Origin: Caballeronia sp. dw_276
GTDB lineage: Bacteria > Pseudomonadota > Gammaproteobacteria > Burkholderiales > Burkholderiaceae
Direction: 5' to 3'
Length of the DNA stretch: 64,000 nt
Assembly (NCBI RefSeq): GCF_018449635.1
Contig: NZ_JAAVUV010000012.1
Coordinates: 1-64,000 of the forward strand
The translations under genes and the position numbers were made by a program. Of the stretch, positions 1 to 8,274 are shown in pieces. Each line of letters starts with the position of its first letter. The stretch's first letter is position 1. The notes beneath the pieces are model-generated. The model was not told the origin of the DNA. It searched no databases and worked only from the letters and a program-made list of their open reading frames with translations.

Positions 1-68
1 GGTGCTAAAGAGAACAGCCAAGACGGAACGCGCGAAGACCTAGAAAGCAGCAACCCAGCATCACCCCC
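1..68. repeat. Partial copy (C) of the inverted-repeat element
   Basis: The first bases of the window match, with scattered changes, the outer end of the right arm of the elements at 38.39-39.12 and 49.87-50.59 kb. The shared words include GTGCTAAAGAGAACAGCCAA and GCAGCAACCCAGCATCA. The rest of this copy lies beyond the left edge. Similarity fades into a C-rich stretch after about position 68, so the boundary is approximate. Confidence 0.75.
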
Positions 69-116
69 ACCCCCCGACCGCCCCAGCGCCAGCACCCACT
101 TTTGCTGCATAGCGCC

Positions 117-145
117 TTGACTTTCATCGAATCGAATACGATCAT
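117..145 (+). promoter_or_regulatory. Candidate sigma-70 promoter of the dehydrogenase-kinase operon
   Basis: TTGACT at 117-122 is a good -35 box. Seventeen bases later GATCAT (140-145) is a poor -10 box. The -10 lies inside the left arm of the dyad at 138-172, so a bound repressor would block polymerase. No transcript data are available, so this is inference. Confidence 0.4.
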
Positions 146-172
146 TCGCTCACACAACGAGCAAATGATCGT
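138..172. promoter_or_regulatory. Operator-like dyad upstream of the polyol dehydrogenase
   Basis: The arms ACGATCATTCGCTC (138-151) and GAGCAAATGATCGT (159-172) pair at 13 of 14 positions around a 7-bp spacer. A dyad with the same layout lies at 10614-10646, upstream of the opposing transport operon. The obvious candidate ligand is the SorC-family protein encoded at 3418-4365. SorC/DeoR sugar-responsive regulators are known to bind such dyads. Confidence 0.6.
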
Positions 173-283
173 GGCGATGCAAAACCGGCGGTAGCCATCC
201 GCCCAACCCCGCCGCGGCATGAGACACAGCACAGCACCGCGCCCGCCACCACCCGCGGTGCATCCAGATCAGAGGAAGACACC

Positions 284-1675
284 ATGACGTCCGGAAACCA
301 AACAACCGCCGATGTGATCCTGCACATCGGCGCGGGTTCTTTTCATCGCGCGCATCAGGCGTGGTACCTGCACAAACTGATCGAATCCGGCGATACCCAA
401 TGGTCACTGACCGTCGGCAATATTCGCGGCGACATGAACGCGGTGCTCGAAGCGCTTGCCGCGCAAAACGGCGCCTACACACTCGAAACCGTCACGCCGC
501 AGGGCGAACGCAAATACGAAACCATCCGTTCGATCAAAAAGGTCGTGCCGTGGGCCGCAGACCTGAACGCGCTGGTCGCTGCGGGCGCGGCGCCGGAGTG
601 TAAGATCGTATCGTTCACGGTGACCGAAGGCGGTTATTACCTCGATGAACACCACAAACTCGATACCGCCAATCCCGATCTCGCCGCCGACCTGAAAGGC
701 GCGCGCACGACCATCTACGGCGCGCTCGCCGCGATCCTCGATGCCCGCATGAAGCAGAACGCGGGCAAAGTGACGCTGCAAAACTGCGACAACCTGCGCA
801 GCAACGGCGACCGGTTCAAGGCCGGCATGCTCGAATTCCTGCAGCTGCGCGGCGAAACCGCGCTGCGCGACTGGATGATCGCGAATACGTCGTGCCCCAA
901 CGCAATGGTCGATCGCATCACGCCACGTCCCACGCCCGACGTCCGCGAACGCGTGCTGGCCGCCACCGGTTTCGACGACAAAGCTCCGGTCATGGGCGAA
1001 GCGTTCATCCAATGGGTGATCGAGGACGAATTCATCGCCGGACGCCCCGCTTGGGAAAAGGTCGGCGCCGAATTGGTTGAATCGGTTCATCCCTACGAGG
1101 AAGCCAAAATCCGCATCCTGAATGCCACGCATAGCTGCATCGCGTGGGCGGGGACGCTGGTCGGTTACCAATACATTCACGAAGGGACGCAAGACAAGGA
1201 AATCCGCGCTCTCGCCGATGACTACGTCACGCAAGACGTGATTCCGTGCCTCACGCCGAGCCCCATCGATTTGGCGAAATACCGCGATGTCGTGCTCGAT
1301 CGCTTCGTCAATCCGTATATCCAGGACACGAACCAGCGCGTCGCCGCCGATGGCTTCTCAAAGATCCCGGGGTTTATCGCGCCGACGTTGCGTGAATGCT
1401 TCGCACGCAAGGCCGATCCCGACGCGACCGCCATGCTGCCCGCACTGTTCTTCCGTTTCCTCGAACGCTGGCACGAAGGCAAGTTGCCGTACGCGTATCA
1501 GGACGGCGTGATGGACGCAGCGACCGCGCACGCGTTCTTCGAAGCGGCCGATCCGGTGAAGGCTTTCGTCGCGGATAAATTGCTTTGGGGCAGCCTCGCG
1601 CAAAGCGCCGATCTCGAGCGAGTGCTGCGCGCCGCGCTTGGCCGTGTCGATGCATGGCTCGCGAAGCGCGCCTGA
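284..1675 (+). CDS. dalD: Mannitol dehydrogenase family protein, probable D-arabinitol 4-dehydrogenase
   Basis: This 463-residue protein is a long-chain polyol dehydrogenase that would oxidise D-arabinitol to D-xylulose, or D-mannitol to D-fructose, with NAD+ in the cytoplasm. The N-terminal Rossmann motif HIGAGSFHRAHQAWY (about 14-28) is typical of the family. KIRILNATH places Lys275, Asn280 and His283 at the spacing of the known catalytic Lys-Asn-His triad of mannitol 2-dehydrogenase. The ATG is preceded by AGAGGAAG. Xylulokinase follows 130 bp downstream, so the product is most likely D-xylulose, which favours arabinitol as the substrate. The operator-like dyad at 138-172 suggests repression by the SorC-type regulator. 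Mannitol dehydrogenase (mtlK) is the main alternative. Confidence 0.88.
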   Translation: MTSGNQTTADVILHIGAGSFHRAHQAWYLHKLIESGDTQWSLTVGNIRGDMNAVLEALAAQNGAYTLETVTPQGERKYETIRSIKKVVPWAADLNALVAAGAAPECKIVSFTVTEGGYYLDEHHKLDTANPDLAADLKGARTTIYGALAAILDARMKQNAGKVTLQNCDNLRSNGDRFKAGMLEFLQLRGETALRDWMIANTSCPNAMVDRITPRPTPDVRERVLAATGFDDKAPVMGEAFIQWVIEDEFIAGRPAWEKVGAELVESVHPYEEAKIRILNATHSCIAWAGTLVGYQYIHEGTQDKEIRALADDYVTQDVIPCLTPSPIDLAKYRDVVLDRFVNPYIQDTNQRVAADGFSKIPGFIAPTLRECFARKADPDATAMLPALFFRFLERWHEGKLPYAYQDGVMDAATAHAFFEAADPVKAFVADKLLWGSLAQSADLERVLRAALGRVDAWLAKRA

Positions 1676-1714
1676 GCCGGCCGCGGCTAGCCCCTCCCAT
1701 TCCACAACCGTCGT

Positions 1715-1743
1715 CCGGTGTTATGCCAATGGCGTAACACCGG
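1715..1743 (+). other. Intercistronic hairpin between dehydrogenase and xylulokinase
   Basis: CCGGTGTTATGCC (1715-1727) pairs at 12 of 13 positions with GGCGTAACACCGG (1731-1743) across a 3-base loop. There is no T-tract, so it is unlikely to be a full intrinsic terminator. It could stabilise the upstream message or lower xylB expression. Confidence 0.5.
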
Positions 1744-1805
1744 CAGCGGCGCTACATTAGCGCCTCCGGTTTTCTCCGCTTCAAGCCTTCATCAAGGGTT
1801 CGTCC

Positions 1806-3287
1806 ATGTATTTAGGCATCGATCTCGGCACCTCCGAAGTAAAAGTCCTGCTGCTCGCCGGCGACGGCAGCGTCATCGGCACAGCGGGTACGCCGTTCAC
1901 CGTATCGCGTCCGAAACCGCGCTGGTCGGAACAAAATCCACTCGACTGGTGGGACGGCACGCGCGCCGCCCTCTTCGCCTTGCGCGATAAATTCCCGGAA
2001 GAATTCGCGCAGATTCGCGGTATCGGATTGTCGGGACAGATGCACGGCGCCGTGCTGCTCGATTCCGAAGATCGCGTGCTGCGTCCGGCGATTCTGTGGA
2101 ACGACATGCGCAGCGACAAGGAATGCGACGAGCTGACGCAAACCGCGACGGAGTTGCATCGCATCGCCGGTAACCTCGCGATGCCCGGTTTCACCGCGCC
2201 CAAACTGCTTTGGGTGAAGCACAACGAGCCGGATATTTTCAACCGGACGGCATGCGTGCTGTTGCCGAAGGATTATCTGCGCCTGCATCTGACGGGCACG
2301 AAAGTGTCCGATCCATCCGATGCAGCGGGTACGTTATGGCTCGATGTCGCCCGCCGTGACTGGTCCGACGAACTGCTCGCCGCGTGCAGCATGACGCGCG
2401 CGCAAATGCCGGCGCTCGCCGAAGGCAGCGAACCGTCCGGCACGTTGTTGCCGGAACTCGCACGCGAACTCGGTTTGCGCGATGGCGTGATCGTCGCGGC
2501 CGGTGGTGGCGACAACGCGGCGAGCGCGGTGGGTATCGGTGCAACGGAACCGGGCGATGGATTCCTGTCGCTCGGGACATCGGGCGTGTTGTGCGTGGTG
2601 GGCGATCGCTTCCGGCCGAATCCGGCATCGGCGGTCCACGCGTTTTGCCACGCGATTCCCGACAGATGGCATCAGATGAGCGTGGTGTTATCGGCGGCGA
2701 GTTGTTTGCGCTGGGTCTGCAAACTGACCTCCACCGACGAACCCACCCTGCTCGCCGAAATCGAAGCACTCGATCCCGCCGCGCTTGAAATCGCGCCGCT
2801 GTTCCTGCCGTATCTCAGCGGTGAACGCACGCCGCACAACGACCCGTACGCACAAGGCGTGTTCTTCGGCATGACGCACGCCACCGATCGCGCGTTGCTC
2901 GGTTATGCGGTGCTCGAAGGCGTGACGCTGGCGCTGACCGATGGCCTCGATGCATTGCAGGCGGCCGGCACGGAAGTGCACGCGTTGTCATTGTTGGGCG
3001 GCGGTGCGCGCAGCAAATACTGGGGCCAGTTATTGGCCGATGCCCTCAACACCCGCACACGCACGCACGGCGGCGGCGAGACCGGCGCGGCATTGGGCGC
3101 TGCACGTCTCGGCTGGCTTGCAGCAGGCGGCGATCCCGCTGTCGTTCTGGCGAAACCGCCGGTGAAGGACGAATTCATTCCAAACGCGGAACGTCACGCG
3201 ATCCTGCGGCAACGGCTGAAGGGTTTCCGCGAGTTGTACCAGCACGTGAAGCCCTTGTTCGATCCGGCGCGTCCGCGGCTCGCCTGA
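1806..3287 (+). CDS. xylB: Xylulokinase
   Basis: This 493-residue FGGY-family kinase phosphorylates D-xylulose with ATP to xylulose 5-phosphate, which enters the pentose phosphate pathway. The N-terminus YLGIDLGTSEVKVLL is the phosphate-1 motif of the actin-like ATPase fold. GLSGQMHGAV and the Asp in ILWNDMRS follow in the substrate domain. The C-terminal half carries the LLGGGARSKYW adenosine motif. Length fits XylB (about 480-490). The ATG is preceded by AAGGG. It acts directly on the product expected from the dehydrogenase upstream and is probably co-transcribed with it. Confidence 0.95.
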   Translation: MYLGIDLGTSEVKVLLLAGDGSVIGTAGTPFTVSRPKPRWSEQNPLDWWDGTRAALFALRDKFPEEFAQIRGIGLSGQMHGAVLLDSEDRVLRPAILWNDMRSDKECDELTQTATELHRIAGNLAMPGFTAPKLLWVKHNEPDIFNRTACVLLPKDYLRLHLTGTKVSDPSDAAGTLWLDVARRDWSDELLAACSMTRAQMPALAEGSEPSGTLLPELARELGLRDGVIVAAGGGDNAASAVGIGATEPGDGFLSLGTSGVLCVVGDRFRPNPASAVHAFCHAIPDRWHQMSVVLSAASCLRWVCKLTSTDEPTLLAEIEALDPAALEIAPLFLPYLSGERTPHNDPYAQGVFFGMTHATDRALLGYAVLEGVTLALTDGLDALQAAGTEVHALSLLGGGARSKYWGQLLADALNTRTRTHGGGETGAALGAARLGWLAAGGDPAVVLAKPPVKDEFIPNAERHAILRQRLKGFRELYQHVKPLFDPARPRLA

Positions 3288-3417
3288 AAATTCGGCGCGG
3301 AAGGTTTTCAACAAAACCCTCCGCACCGAGCGTGCACAATATCGATAAATCCGCGCGCCCTCCCCGGCGCGCGATCTACATTTGCATTCGATATAAACGA
3401 CCTGACATCGAGCTCCC

Positions 3418-4365
3418 GTGCCCAAGTCCAACGAAAAACTCGATCTCGCCACCCGCGCCGCGTGGCTCTATTACGTCGCGGGAAACACCCAGAACGAAAT
3501 CGCAGAGAAGCTGCAGATCTCGCGTCCCGTCGCGCAACGGCTTGTCGCTTTCGCCGTGGAAAAGAACCTGATTCGCGTGCGCGTGGATCATCGCGTGGCG
3601 GATTGTCTGTCGCTGGCGGCGCAGTTATCGAAGCGATACGGCTTGTCGATGTGCGAAGTCGTGCCCATCGACGGCGACTCGCCCGAGCAAGTGGATCGCA
3701 AGCTGGCGGTCGCGGGCGCGCAAGTCATGGAGCGTTATCTCACCGATGAAAAACCGCTGGTCATCTCGATCAGCAGCGGCCGCACGCTCAAGGCCGTAGT
3801 CGCGCAAATCGGGCAACTGGAGCGCCCGCAACACAGATTGGTCTCGATGGTCGGGGCAATCGCCCAGGACGGCTCCTCGAACCGATACGACGTCGCGCAG
3901 CATCTATCAGAAAAGACCGGCGGCAAGCACTTCATGCTGCCCGCGCCGTTGATGGCCGACAGCCGTGACGAGCGCGCGCAATGGGTAAATCACCGCTTGT
4001 ACAGGATCGTTGATGCGTTGTCCGAGAATGCCGATGTGGCGTTTGTGGGGATCGGCAACATGGGGATCAACTGCCCGTTGCACGAGGACGGGTTCATCAC
4101 GACAGCGGAAGTCGAAGAGATGATGGAAGGCGGCGCCGTGGCCGAACTGCTCGGTTTGCCTATCGATGCAGAAGGCGTCCGGGTTAAATCGACAACCGGC
4201 GAGCGCGTAACGAGCTTGCGGCTCGACGCGCCGCCGATGCGTCCGACCATCGGCTTTGCCGGTGGAGTGAGAAAACGCGCTGCGGTGATTGCGGCGTTGA
4301 AAGGGAAATGGCTGTCGGGGTTGGTGACGGATGAGTTGTGCGCGCAGGCTGCTTTAGAAGCCTGA
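3418..4365 (+). CDS. SorC-family sugar-binding transcriptional regulator
   Basis: The 315-residue protein has an N-terminal winged-helix/HTH segment (about residues 8-45, with GNTQNEIAEKLQISRPVAQR) followed by a sugar-phosphate-binding SorC domain. SISSGRTLKAVV and FVGIGNMGIN are typical of that fold. Translation starts at GTG; I saw no better in-frame ATG, and the Shine-Dalgarno is weak. It is 130 bp downstream of xylB and converges with the transporter operon. It is the natural regulator of the two 33-bp dyads at 138-172 and 10614-10646, with a polyol or pentulose phosphate as probable effector. That link is inference. Confidence 0.88.
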   Translation: MPKSNEKLDLATRAAWLYYVAGNTQNEIAEKLQISRPVAQRLVAFAVEKNLIRVRVDHRVADCLSLAAQLSKRYGLSMCEVVPIDGDSPEQVDRKLAVAGAQVMERYLTDEKPLVISISSGRTLKAVVAQIGQLERPQHRLVSMVGAIAQDGSSNRYDVAQHLSEKTGGKHFMLPAPLMADSRDERAQWVNHRLYRIVDALSENADVAFVGIGNMGINCPLHEDGFITTAEVEEMMEGGAVAELLGLPIDAEGVRVKSTTGERVTSLRLDAPPMRPTIGFAGGVRKRAAVIAALKGKWLSGLVTDELCAQAALEA

Positions 4366-4386
4366 TTTACGCGCCGTGAACGAACA

Positions 4387-4414
4387 AACGCCCGGGCATG
4401 CCGGGCGTTCGTTT
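4387..4414. terminator. Bidirectional intrinsic terminator between convergent operons
   Basis: AACGCCCGG (4387-4395) pairs with CCGGGCGTT (4401-4409) around a GCATG loop. A short A-rich run precedes it and GTTT follows. It sits between the 3' ends of the regulator gene and the convergent ABC ATPase gene. Confidence 0.75.
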
Positions 4415-4430
4415 ATGCGCGCTCAGACAA

Positions 4431-5552
4431 TCAAGCCGCCGACAACACCTCGACGATCTTCCGTTGATACGCGATCCCTTCGGCATTGAACAGGTGGCAA
4501 TGCTCGGGCATTGCACCGAGCTTCAGCACCTCGCCGCGCGAATGGCGTTCGAGCGGCGGAATCCGGGCGATGATCCCCTCCGGCGCCACCGATGACTCTG
4601 CGTACAAATACGCGGCATCGCCGAGCGATTCGACGGCCATCGTCTTCGCCGATACCCCATGCTCAACGGTCGCCGCCGTCCCCGCATGGAGATGCTCCGC
4701 ACGAATCCCGACCGTCACCGAATCGCCGACCTTGACGTTGCCCGGCTCAACTGCGGCGCGTTGCGTCTCGCCCGTTTCATACTTCACCAGCACGCCATCG
4801 CTGAGAACTTGCGTGACTTCGCCATTGAAGAAATTCATCTTCGGCGAGCCGATAAAACCCGCCACGAACTTGTTCTGCGGCGCGTGATAAAGCTGGTTCG
4901 GCGTGCCGACCTGCTCAACATTCCCCGCCGACAACACCACGATCTTGTCCGCGAGCGTCATGGCTTCGACCTGATCGTGCGTCACGTAGATCATCGTGGT
5001 CTTCAGCTCGTCGTGCAGGCGCGCGAACTCGAGGCGCATCTTCACGCGCAACGCGGCGTCGAGGTTGGAAAGCGGTTCATCGAAGAGGAACACTTTCGGC
5101 TTGCGCGTGATCGCCCGGCCGATAGCAACACGCTGACGCTGACCGCCGGACAATTGCTTGGGCTTTCTATCGAGCAAATGATCGATGTGCAAAATCTTCG
5201 CGGCCTGCTTCACGGCTGCATCGATTTCCGGCTTCTTCGTGCCCGCGAGCTTCAGACCAAATGCCATGTTGTCGTACAGCGTCATGTGCGGGTACAGCGC
5301 GTACGACTGGAACACCATCGCAATGCCGCGCTTGGCGGGTGGCACATCGTTCACGCGCACGCCGTCGATGGTCAGGTCGCCGCCGCTGATGTCTTCCAGG
5401 CCGGCGATCATCCGCATCAGGGTGGACTTGCCGCAACCGCTCGGCCCCACGAACACGACGAACTCACCGTCGGCGATATCGAGGTTCACGCTGCGAATCA
5501 CTTCGGTTTCTTCGTAGCGCTTGTTGATGTTGCGCAGATTCAGGCTTGCCAT
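4431..5552 (-). CDS. Polyol ABC transporter ATP-binding protein (SmoK/MalK/UgpC type)
   Basis: This 373-residue ATPase energises the polyol importer on the inner face of the membrane. The Walker A GPSGCGKST is at residues 36-44, the signature LSGGQRQRVAIGRA is mid-protein, and KVFLFDEPLSNLD is Walker B. The C-terminal half is the regulatory TOBE-like domain of the MalK/UgpC group. The reading frame stays open upstream to 5693. The start at 5552 (MASLNLRNIN) is chosen because it has GGAG 9 bases upstream and does not overlap the HAD gene. It is the last gene of the operon. UgpC is the common automatic name, but the context says polyol, not glycerol 3-phosphate. Confidence 0.92.
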   Translation of the reverse strand: MASLNLRNINKRYEETEVIRSVNLDIADGEFVVFVGPSGCGKSTLMRMIAGLEDISGGDLTIDGVRVNDVPPAKRGIAMVFQSYALYPHMTLYDNMAFGLKLAGTKKPEIDAAVKQAAKILHIDHLLDRKPKQLSGGQRQRVAIGRAITRKPKVFLFDEPLSNLDAALRVKMRLEFARLHDELKTTMIYVTHDQVEAMTLADKIVVLSAGNVEQVGTPNQLYHAPQNKFVAGFIGSPKMNFFNGEVTQVLSDGVLVKYETGETQRAAVEPGNVKVGDSVTVGIRAEHLHAGTAATVEHGVSAKTMAVESLGDAAYLYAESSVAPEGIIARIPPLERHSRGEVLKLGAMPEHCHLFNAEGIAYQRKIVEVLSAA

Positions 5553-5601
5553 GATGGAGTCTCCGTCTTTAACTTCGCTTTGTTTTCTGCGAGCACGAGG
5601 C

Positions 5602-6342
5602 TCAGGGCAGTTCAAAGCTTGCGTTTTGCAGCCACTGTTCGACAAGCGCGGGGAGCTGCCCCATTTCGTCGAACACGACACTTGCGCCAGCACGTTTCAG
5701 CGCATCGATTTGTCCTTCACTTGCATGACCGCCGCCCACAAAACCCAGCACGGTCATGCCCGCCGCCGCGGCCGCCGTCACGCCGGTCACGCTGTCTTCC
5801 ACCACCACGCAACGCGCCGGCGCGACCCGCAACGTGCGCGCCGCCGAGAGATACACGTCGGGCGCGGGTTTTGGATTTGCCACGGTATCGGCGCAAAAAA
5901 GACGTTCGCCGAAATAGCGCACGAGGCCCGTGCGGCTCAGCACCGCTTCTACATACGACGTAAAACTGTTGCTCGCGCAAGCCTTCCTCAACGCGATGCG
6001 GCCAAGCGCTGCATCGATACCATCGACCGCCGGCGCTTCCACCGCCGACGCTTCGACGACCGCACGGATTGCATCGATCTGCGCGGCATCGAGCGTTTTT
6101 CCGAGCGTTTCAGCCGAGCGCCTCAACACCGTTTCAATGCGCAGCCCGAGCAGCGGCGTGACGATGGGTTCAGCGTCCACGCCGGGCCAGAGCGCCTCGA
6201 TCTGCTGCACGAGCATGCGGCCCGCAATGGCTTCGCTGTCGATCAGCACGCCATCGCAATCGCAGATCAACAGGTGATCGTCATGGGCAGCGGCTGCACT
6301 GGATGCATCCGCTGCGCCGGCTTGGGACAAGTTCAAGTTCAC
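5602..6342 (-). CDS. HAD-superfamily phosphatase within the polyol transport operon
   Basis: The 246-residue protein has the HAD motif I CDCDGVLIDSE with nucleophile Asp28 and acid/base Asp30. The C-terminal VVVEDSVTGVTAAAAAGM is motif IV of the beta-phosphoglucomutase/phosphatase-like subgroup (GPP, YieH, YcjU relatives). An Ala/Ser-rich stretch of about 20 residues precedes the domain. It lies between the second permease (28 bp) and the ATPase (49 bp), so it is translated with the importer. It probably removes phosphate from a sugar or polyol phosphate made as by-product or effector. The substrate cannot be read from sequence. Confidence 0.85.
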   Translation of the reverse strand: MNLNLSQAGAADASSAAAAHDDHLLICDCDGVLIDSEAIAGRMLVQQIEALWPGVDAEPIVTPLLGLRIETVLRRSAETLGKTLDAAQIDAIRAVVEASAVEAPAVDGIDAALGRIALRKACASNSFTSYVEAVLSRTGLVRYFGERLFCADTVANPKPAPDVYLSAARTLRVAPARCVVVEDSVTGVTAAAAAGMTVLGFVGGGHASEGQIDALKRAGASVVFDEMGQLPALVEQWLQNASFELP

Positions 6343-6370
6343 TGGATCGGCCTCTAAAGTGCTACGAGTG

Positions 6371-7219
6371 CTACTTCACTGCGCCGAAGGTCAGGCCGCG
6401 CACGAGTTGTTTCTGCGACAGCCAGCCGACGATCAGGATTGGCGCCACCGCCAGCAACGACGCCGCCGAGAGCTTGGCCCAGAACAAACCTTCAGGACTC
6501 GAATACGACGCAATAAAAACAGTCAGCGGCGCTGCGTTCGAGCTCGACAAGTTGATGCTCCAGAAGGCCTCGTTCCATGACAGGATCACGAGCAGCAGGC
6601 CCGTTGAAGCCAGTCCCGGCAAGGACATGGGCATGAGCAAGTAGACGATTTCCTGCCACGTCGCCGCGCCATCTATACGCCCTGCTTCCAGAATGTCGCG
6701 CGGGATTTCGTTGAAGTACGTGTACGACATCCACACGGCGATCGGCAGATTGATGAGCGTATAAACGATGATCAAACCCCACACCGTGTCGAGCATGCCG
6801 GTGTTCTTCCACAGCAAGTAGATCGGCACGAGCACGCCCACCGACGGCATCATCTTCGTCGACAGCATCCACAGCAAAACTTTCTGCGTTTTCTTGGTCG
6901 GGAAGAACGCCATTGCATAGGCGCACGGCACGGCAAGCAACAAGCAGATCACCGTGACGCCCACCGAGATCAGGATGGAATTCCACGCGAACGCAAAGTA
7001 ATTACTGCGCGCGAAGACCTCGCGGAAGCTGTCGAGCGTCGGCGTGAAAAAGAGCGACGACGAATACGCCTGCTGTTCCGTCTTGAATGCCGTGATGGTC
7101 ATCCAGAAGATCGGGAAAAACAGCAGCAGGGCGAACAGCCACGCAATCACGCCCAGCACGCTGCGCTTCAACGTATCGATAAATGGCGCCGATGTTGTTG
7201 CAGTCACGGGATGGCTCAT
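6371..7219 (-). CDS. Polyol ABC transporter permease (MalG/SmoG type)
   Basis: The 282-residue inner-membrane permease has about six membrane segments and the MalG-type loop EAGRIDGAATWQEIVYLLMP that docks on the ATPase. Its start overlaps the stop of the preceding permease by four bases (ATGA), indicating translational coupling. A soluble N-terminal stretch of about 20 residues precedes the first membrane helix. It forms the channel together with the permease at 7216-8151. Confidence 0.92.
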   Translation of the reverse strand: MSHPVTATTSAPFIDTLKRSVLGVIAWLFALLLFFPIFWMTITAFKTEQQAYSSSLFFTPTLDSFREVFARSNYFAFAWNSILISVGVTVICLLLAVPCAYAMAFFPTKKTQKVLLWMLSTKMMPSVGVLVPIYLLWKNTGMLDTVWGLIIVYTLINLPIAVWMSYTYFNEIPRDILEAGRIDGAATWQEIVYLLMPMSLPGLASTGLLLVILSWNEAFWSINLSSSNAAPLTVFIASYSSPEGLFWAKLSAASLLAVAPILIVGWLSQKQLVRGLTFGAVK

Positions 7220-8151
7220 GATTCGTACTCCCCTTTCAGGTTCTTCGAGAGCATCCGCACGAGGAAGAACGCCACGATGTTCGCCAGCACGACCGCCAGA
7301 ATGCCGCCCGCCGATGCCAGGCCGACGTCGAATTGTTGCAAGCCGAGCGAGTAGATCAGGTACGACAGGTTGGTCGTCGCGGTGCCGGGACCGCCGCCGG
7401 TTGTCGTATAGATTTCCGCGAAGATCGACAGCAGGAAAATGGTTTCCATCATCACGACCACGGCAATCGCGCGCTTCAAGTGCGGCAGCGTGATGTAAAA
7501 GAACATCGAGAAAGCGCCTGCACCGTCAATCCGCGCCGCTTCCTTCTGCTCTTGATCCAGCGACTGGATCGCCGTGAAGAGAATCAGGAACGCGAACGGC
7601 AGCCATTGCCACGCGACAATCATGATCACGGCAAAGAGCGGATACTCGCCGAACCAGTCGATCGGCTGCATGCCCATCGATCGCATTGCTGAAGCGACCA
7701 GTCCGTACACCGGATGCAGGATCATGTTCTTCCAGATCAGCGCGCTGACCGTGGGCATGACGAAGAACGGCGCGATCACCAGCAAGCGCGCAATGCCCTG
7801 CCCAATGAACTTCCGGTCGAACAACACCGCGAGCAGCACGCCGCCGATCACGGTGATCGCTAGCACGGAGCCGATCAGCACCAGCGTATGAACGATCGAT
7901 GGCCCAAACGCTGGATCGGTCGCAAGAAACTCGTAGTTATCGATACCCGCAAAACCCTTTACGTCCGGGTTCAGCAAGTTGTATTTCGAGAACGAATACC
8001 AGATGGTCATCGCAAGCGGGATGGCCATCCACAGGAACAATACGGCGGTCGATGGCGTGATCAGCCAGCGCACCGACTTCGCGCGTTTCTTGTCGCGCTC
8101 GGCCGCGGACTCCGCGTACGTATTCGATATGGGGGGATTAAGTTGACTCAT
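7216..8151 (-). CDS. Polyol ABC transporter permease (MalF/SmoF type)
   Basis: The 311-residue inner-membrane permease carries the EAA loop EAARIDGAGAFSMFFYITLP and about six hydrophobic segments, beginning with one near residues 30-50. It lies 123 bp downstream of the binding-protein gene and overlaps the second permease by four bases. Family and order match the sorbitol/mannitol importers SmoEFGK and MtlEFGK. Confidence 0.92.
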   Translation of the reverse strand: MSQLNPPISNTYAESAAERDKKRAKSVRWLITPSTAVLFLWMAIPLAMTIWYSFSKYNLLNPDVKGFAGIDNYEFLATDPAFGPSIVHTLVLIGSVLAITVIGGVLLAVLFDRKFIGQGIARLLVIAPFFVMPTVSALIWKNMILHPVYGLVASAMRSMGMQPIDWFGEYPLFAVIMIVAWQWLPFAFLILFTAIQSLDQEQKEAARIDGAGAFSMFFYITLPHLKRAIAVVVMMETIFLLSIFAEIYTTTGGGPGTATTNLSYLIYSLGLQQFDVGLASAGGILAVVLANIVAFFLVRMLSKNLKGEYES

Positions 8152-8175
8152 GGTCGTGTCACCTCTCGATGAAGC

Positions 8176-8221
8176 GCAGGCCGCGCGCGTGGCCCTTCCA
8201 ACGAAGAGCGGCGCGGCCTGC
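8176..8221 (-). other. Intercistronic stem-loop after the binding-protein gene
   Basis: GCAGGCCGCGC (8176-8186) pairs perfectly with GCGCGGCCTGC (8211-8221) around a 24-base loop. There is no U-tract. In MalE-type operons such structures are known to protect the binding-protein message and attenuate downstream permease expression. That role here is inferred from position. Confidence 0.55.
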
Positions 8222-8274
8222 TGTACTACATTAGGCGCCAGGAGTGTGGGCCTCGACTGCTAGAGCGTGCTTGA

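Noticed and set aside
4659..5963. Long plus-strand open frame opposite the ABC ATPase and HAD genes
   Set aside because: It is antisense to two well-supported genes, has no domain signal and is rich in Arg/His, as expected for shadow frames in GC-rich DNA.
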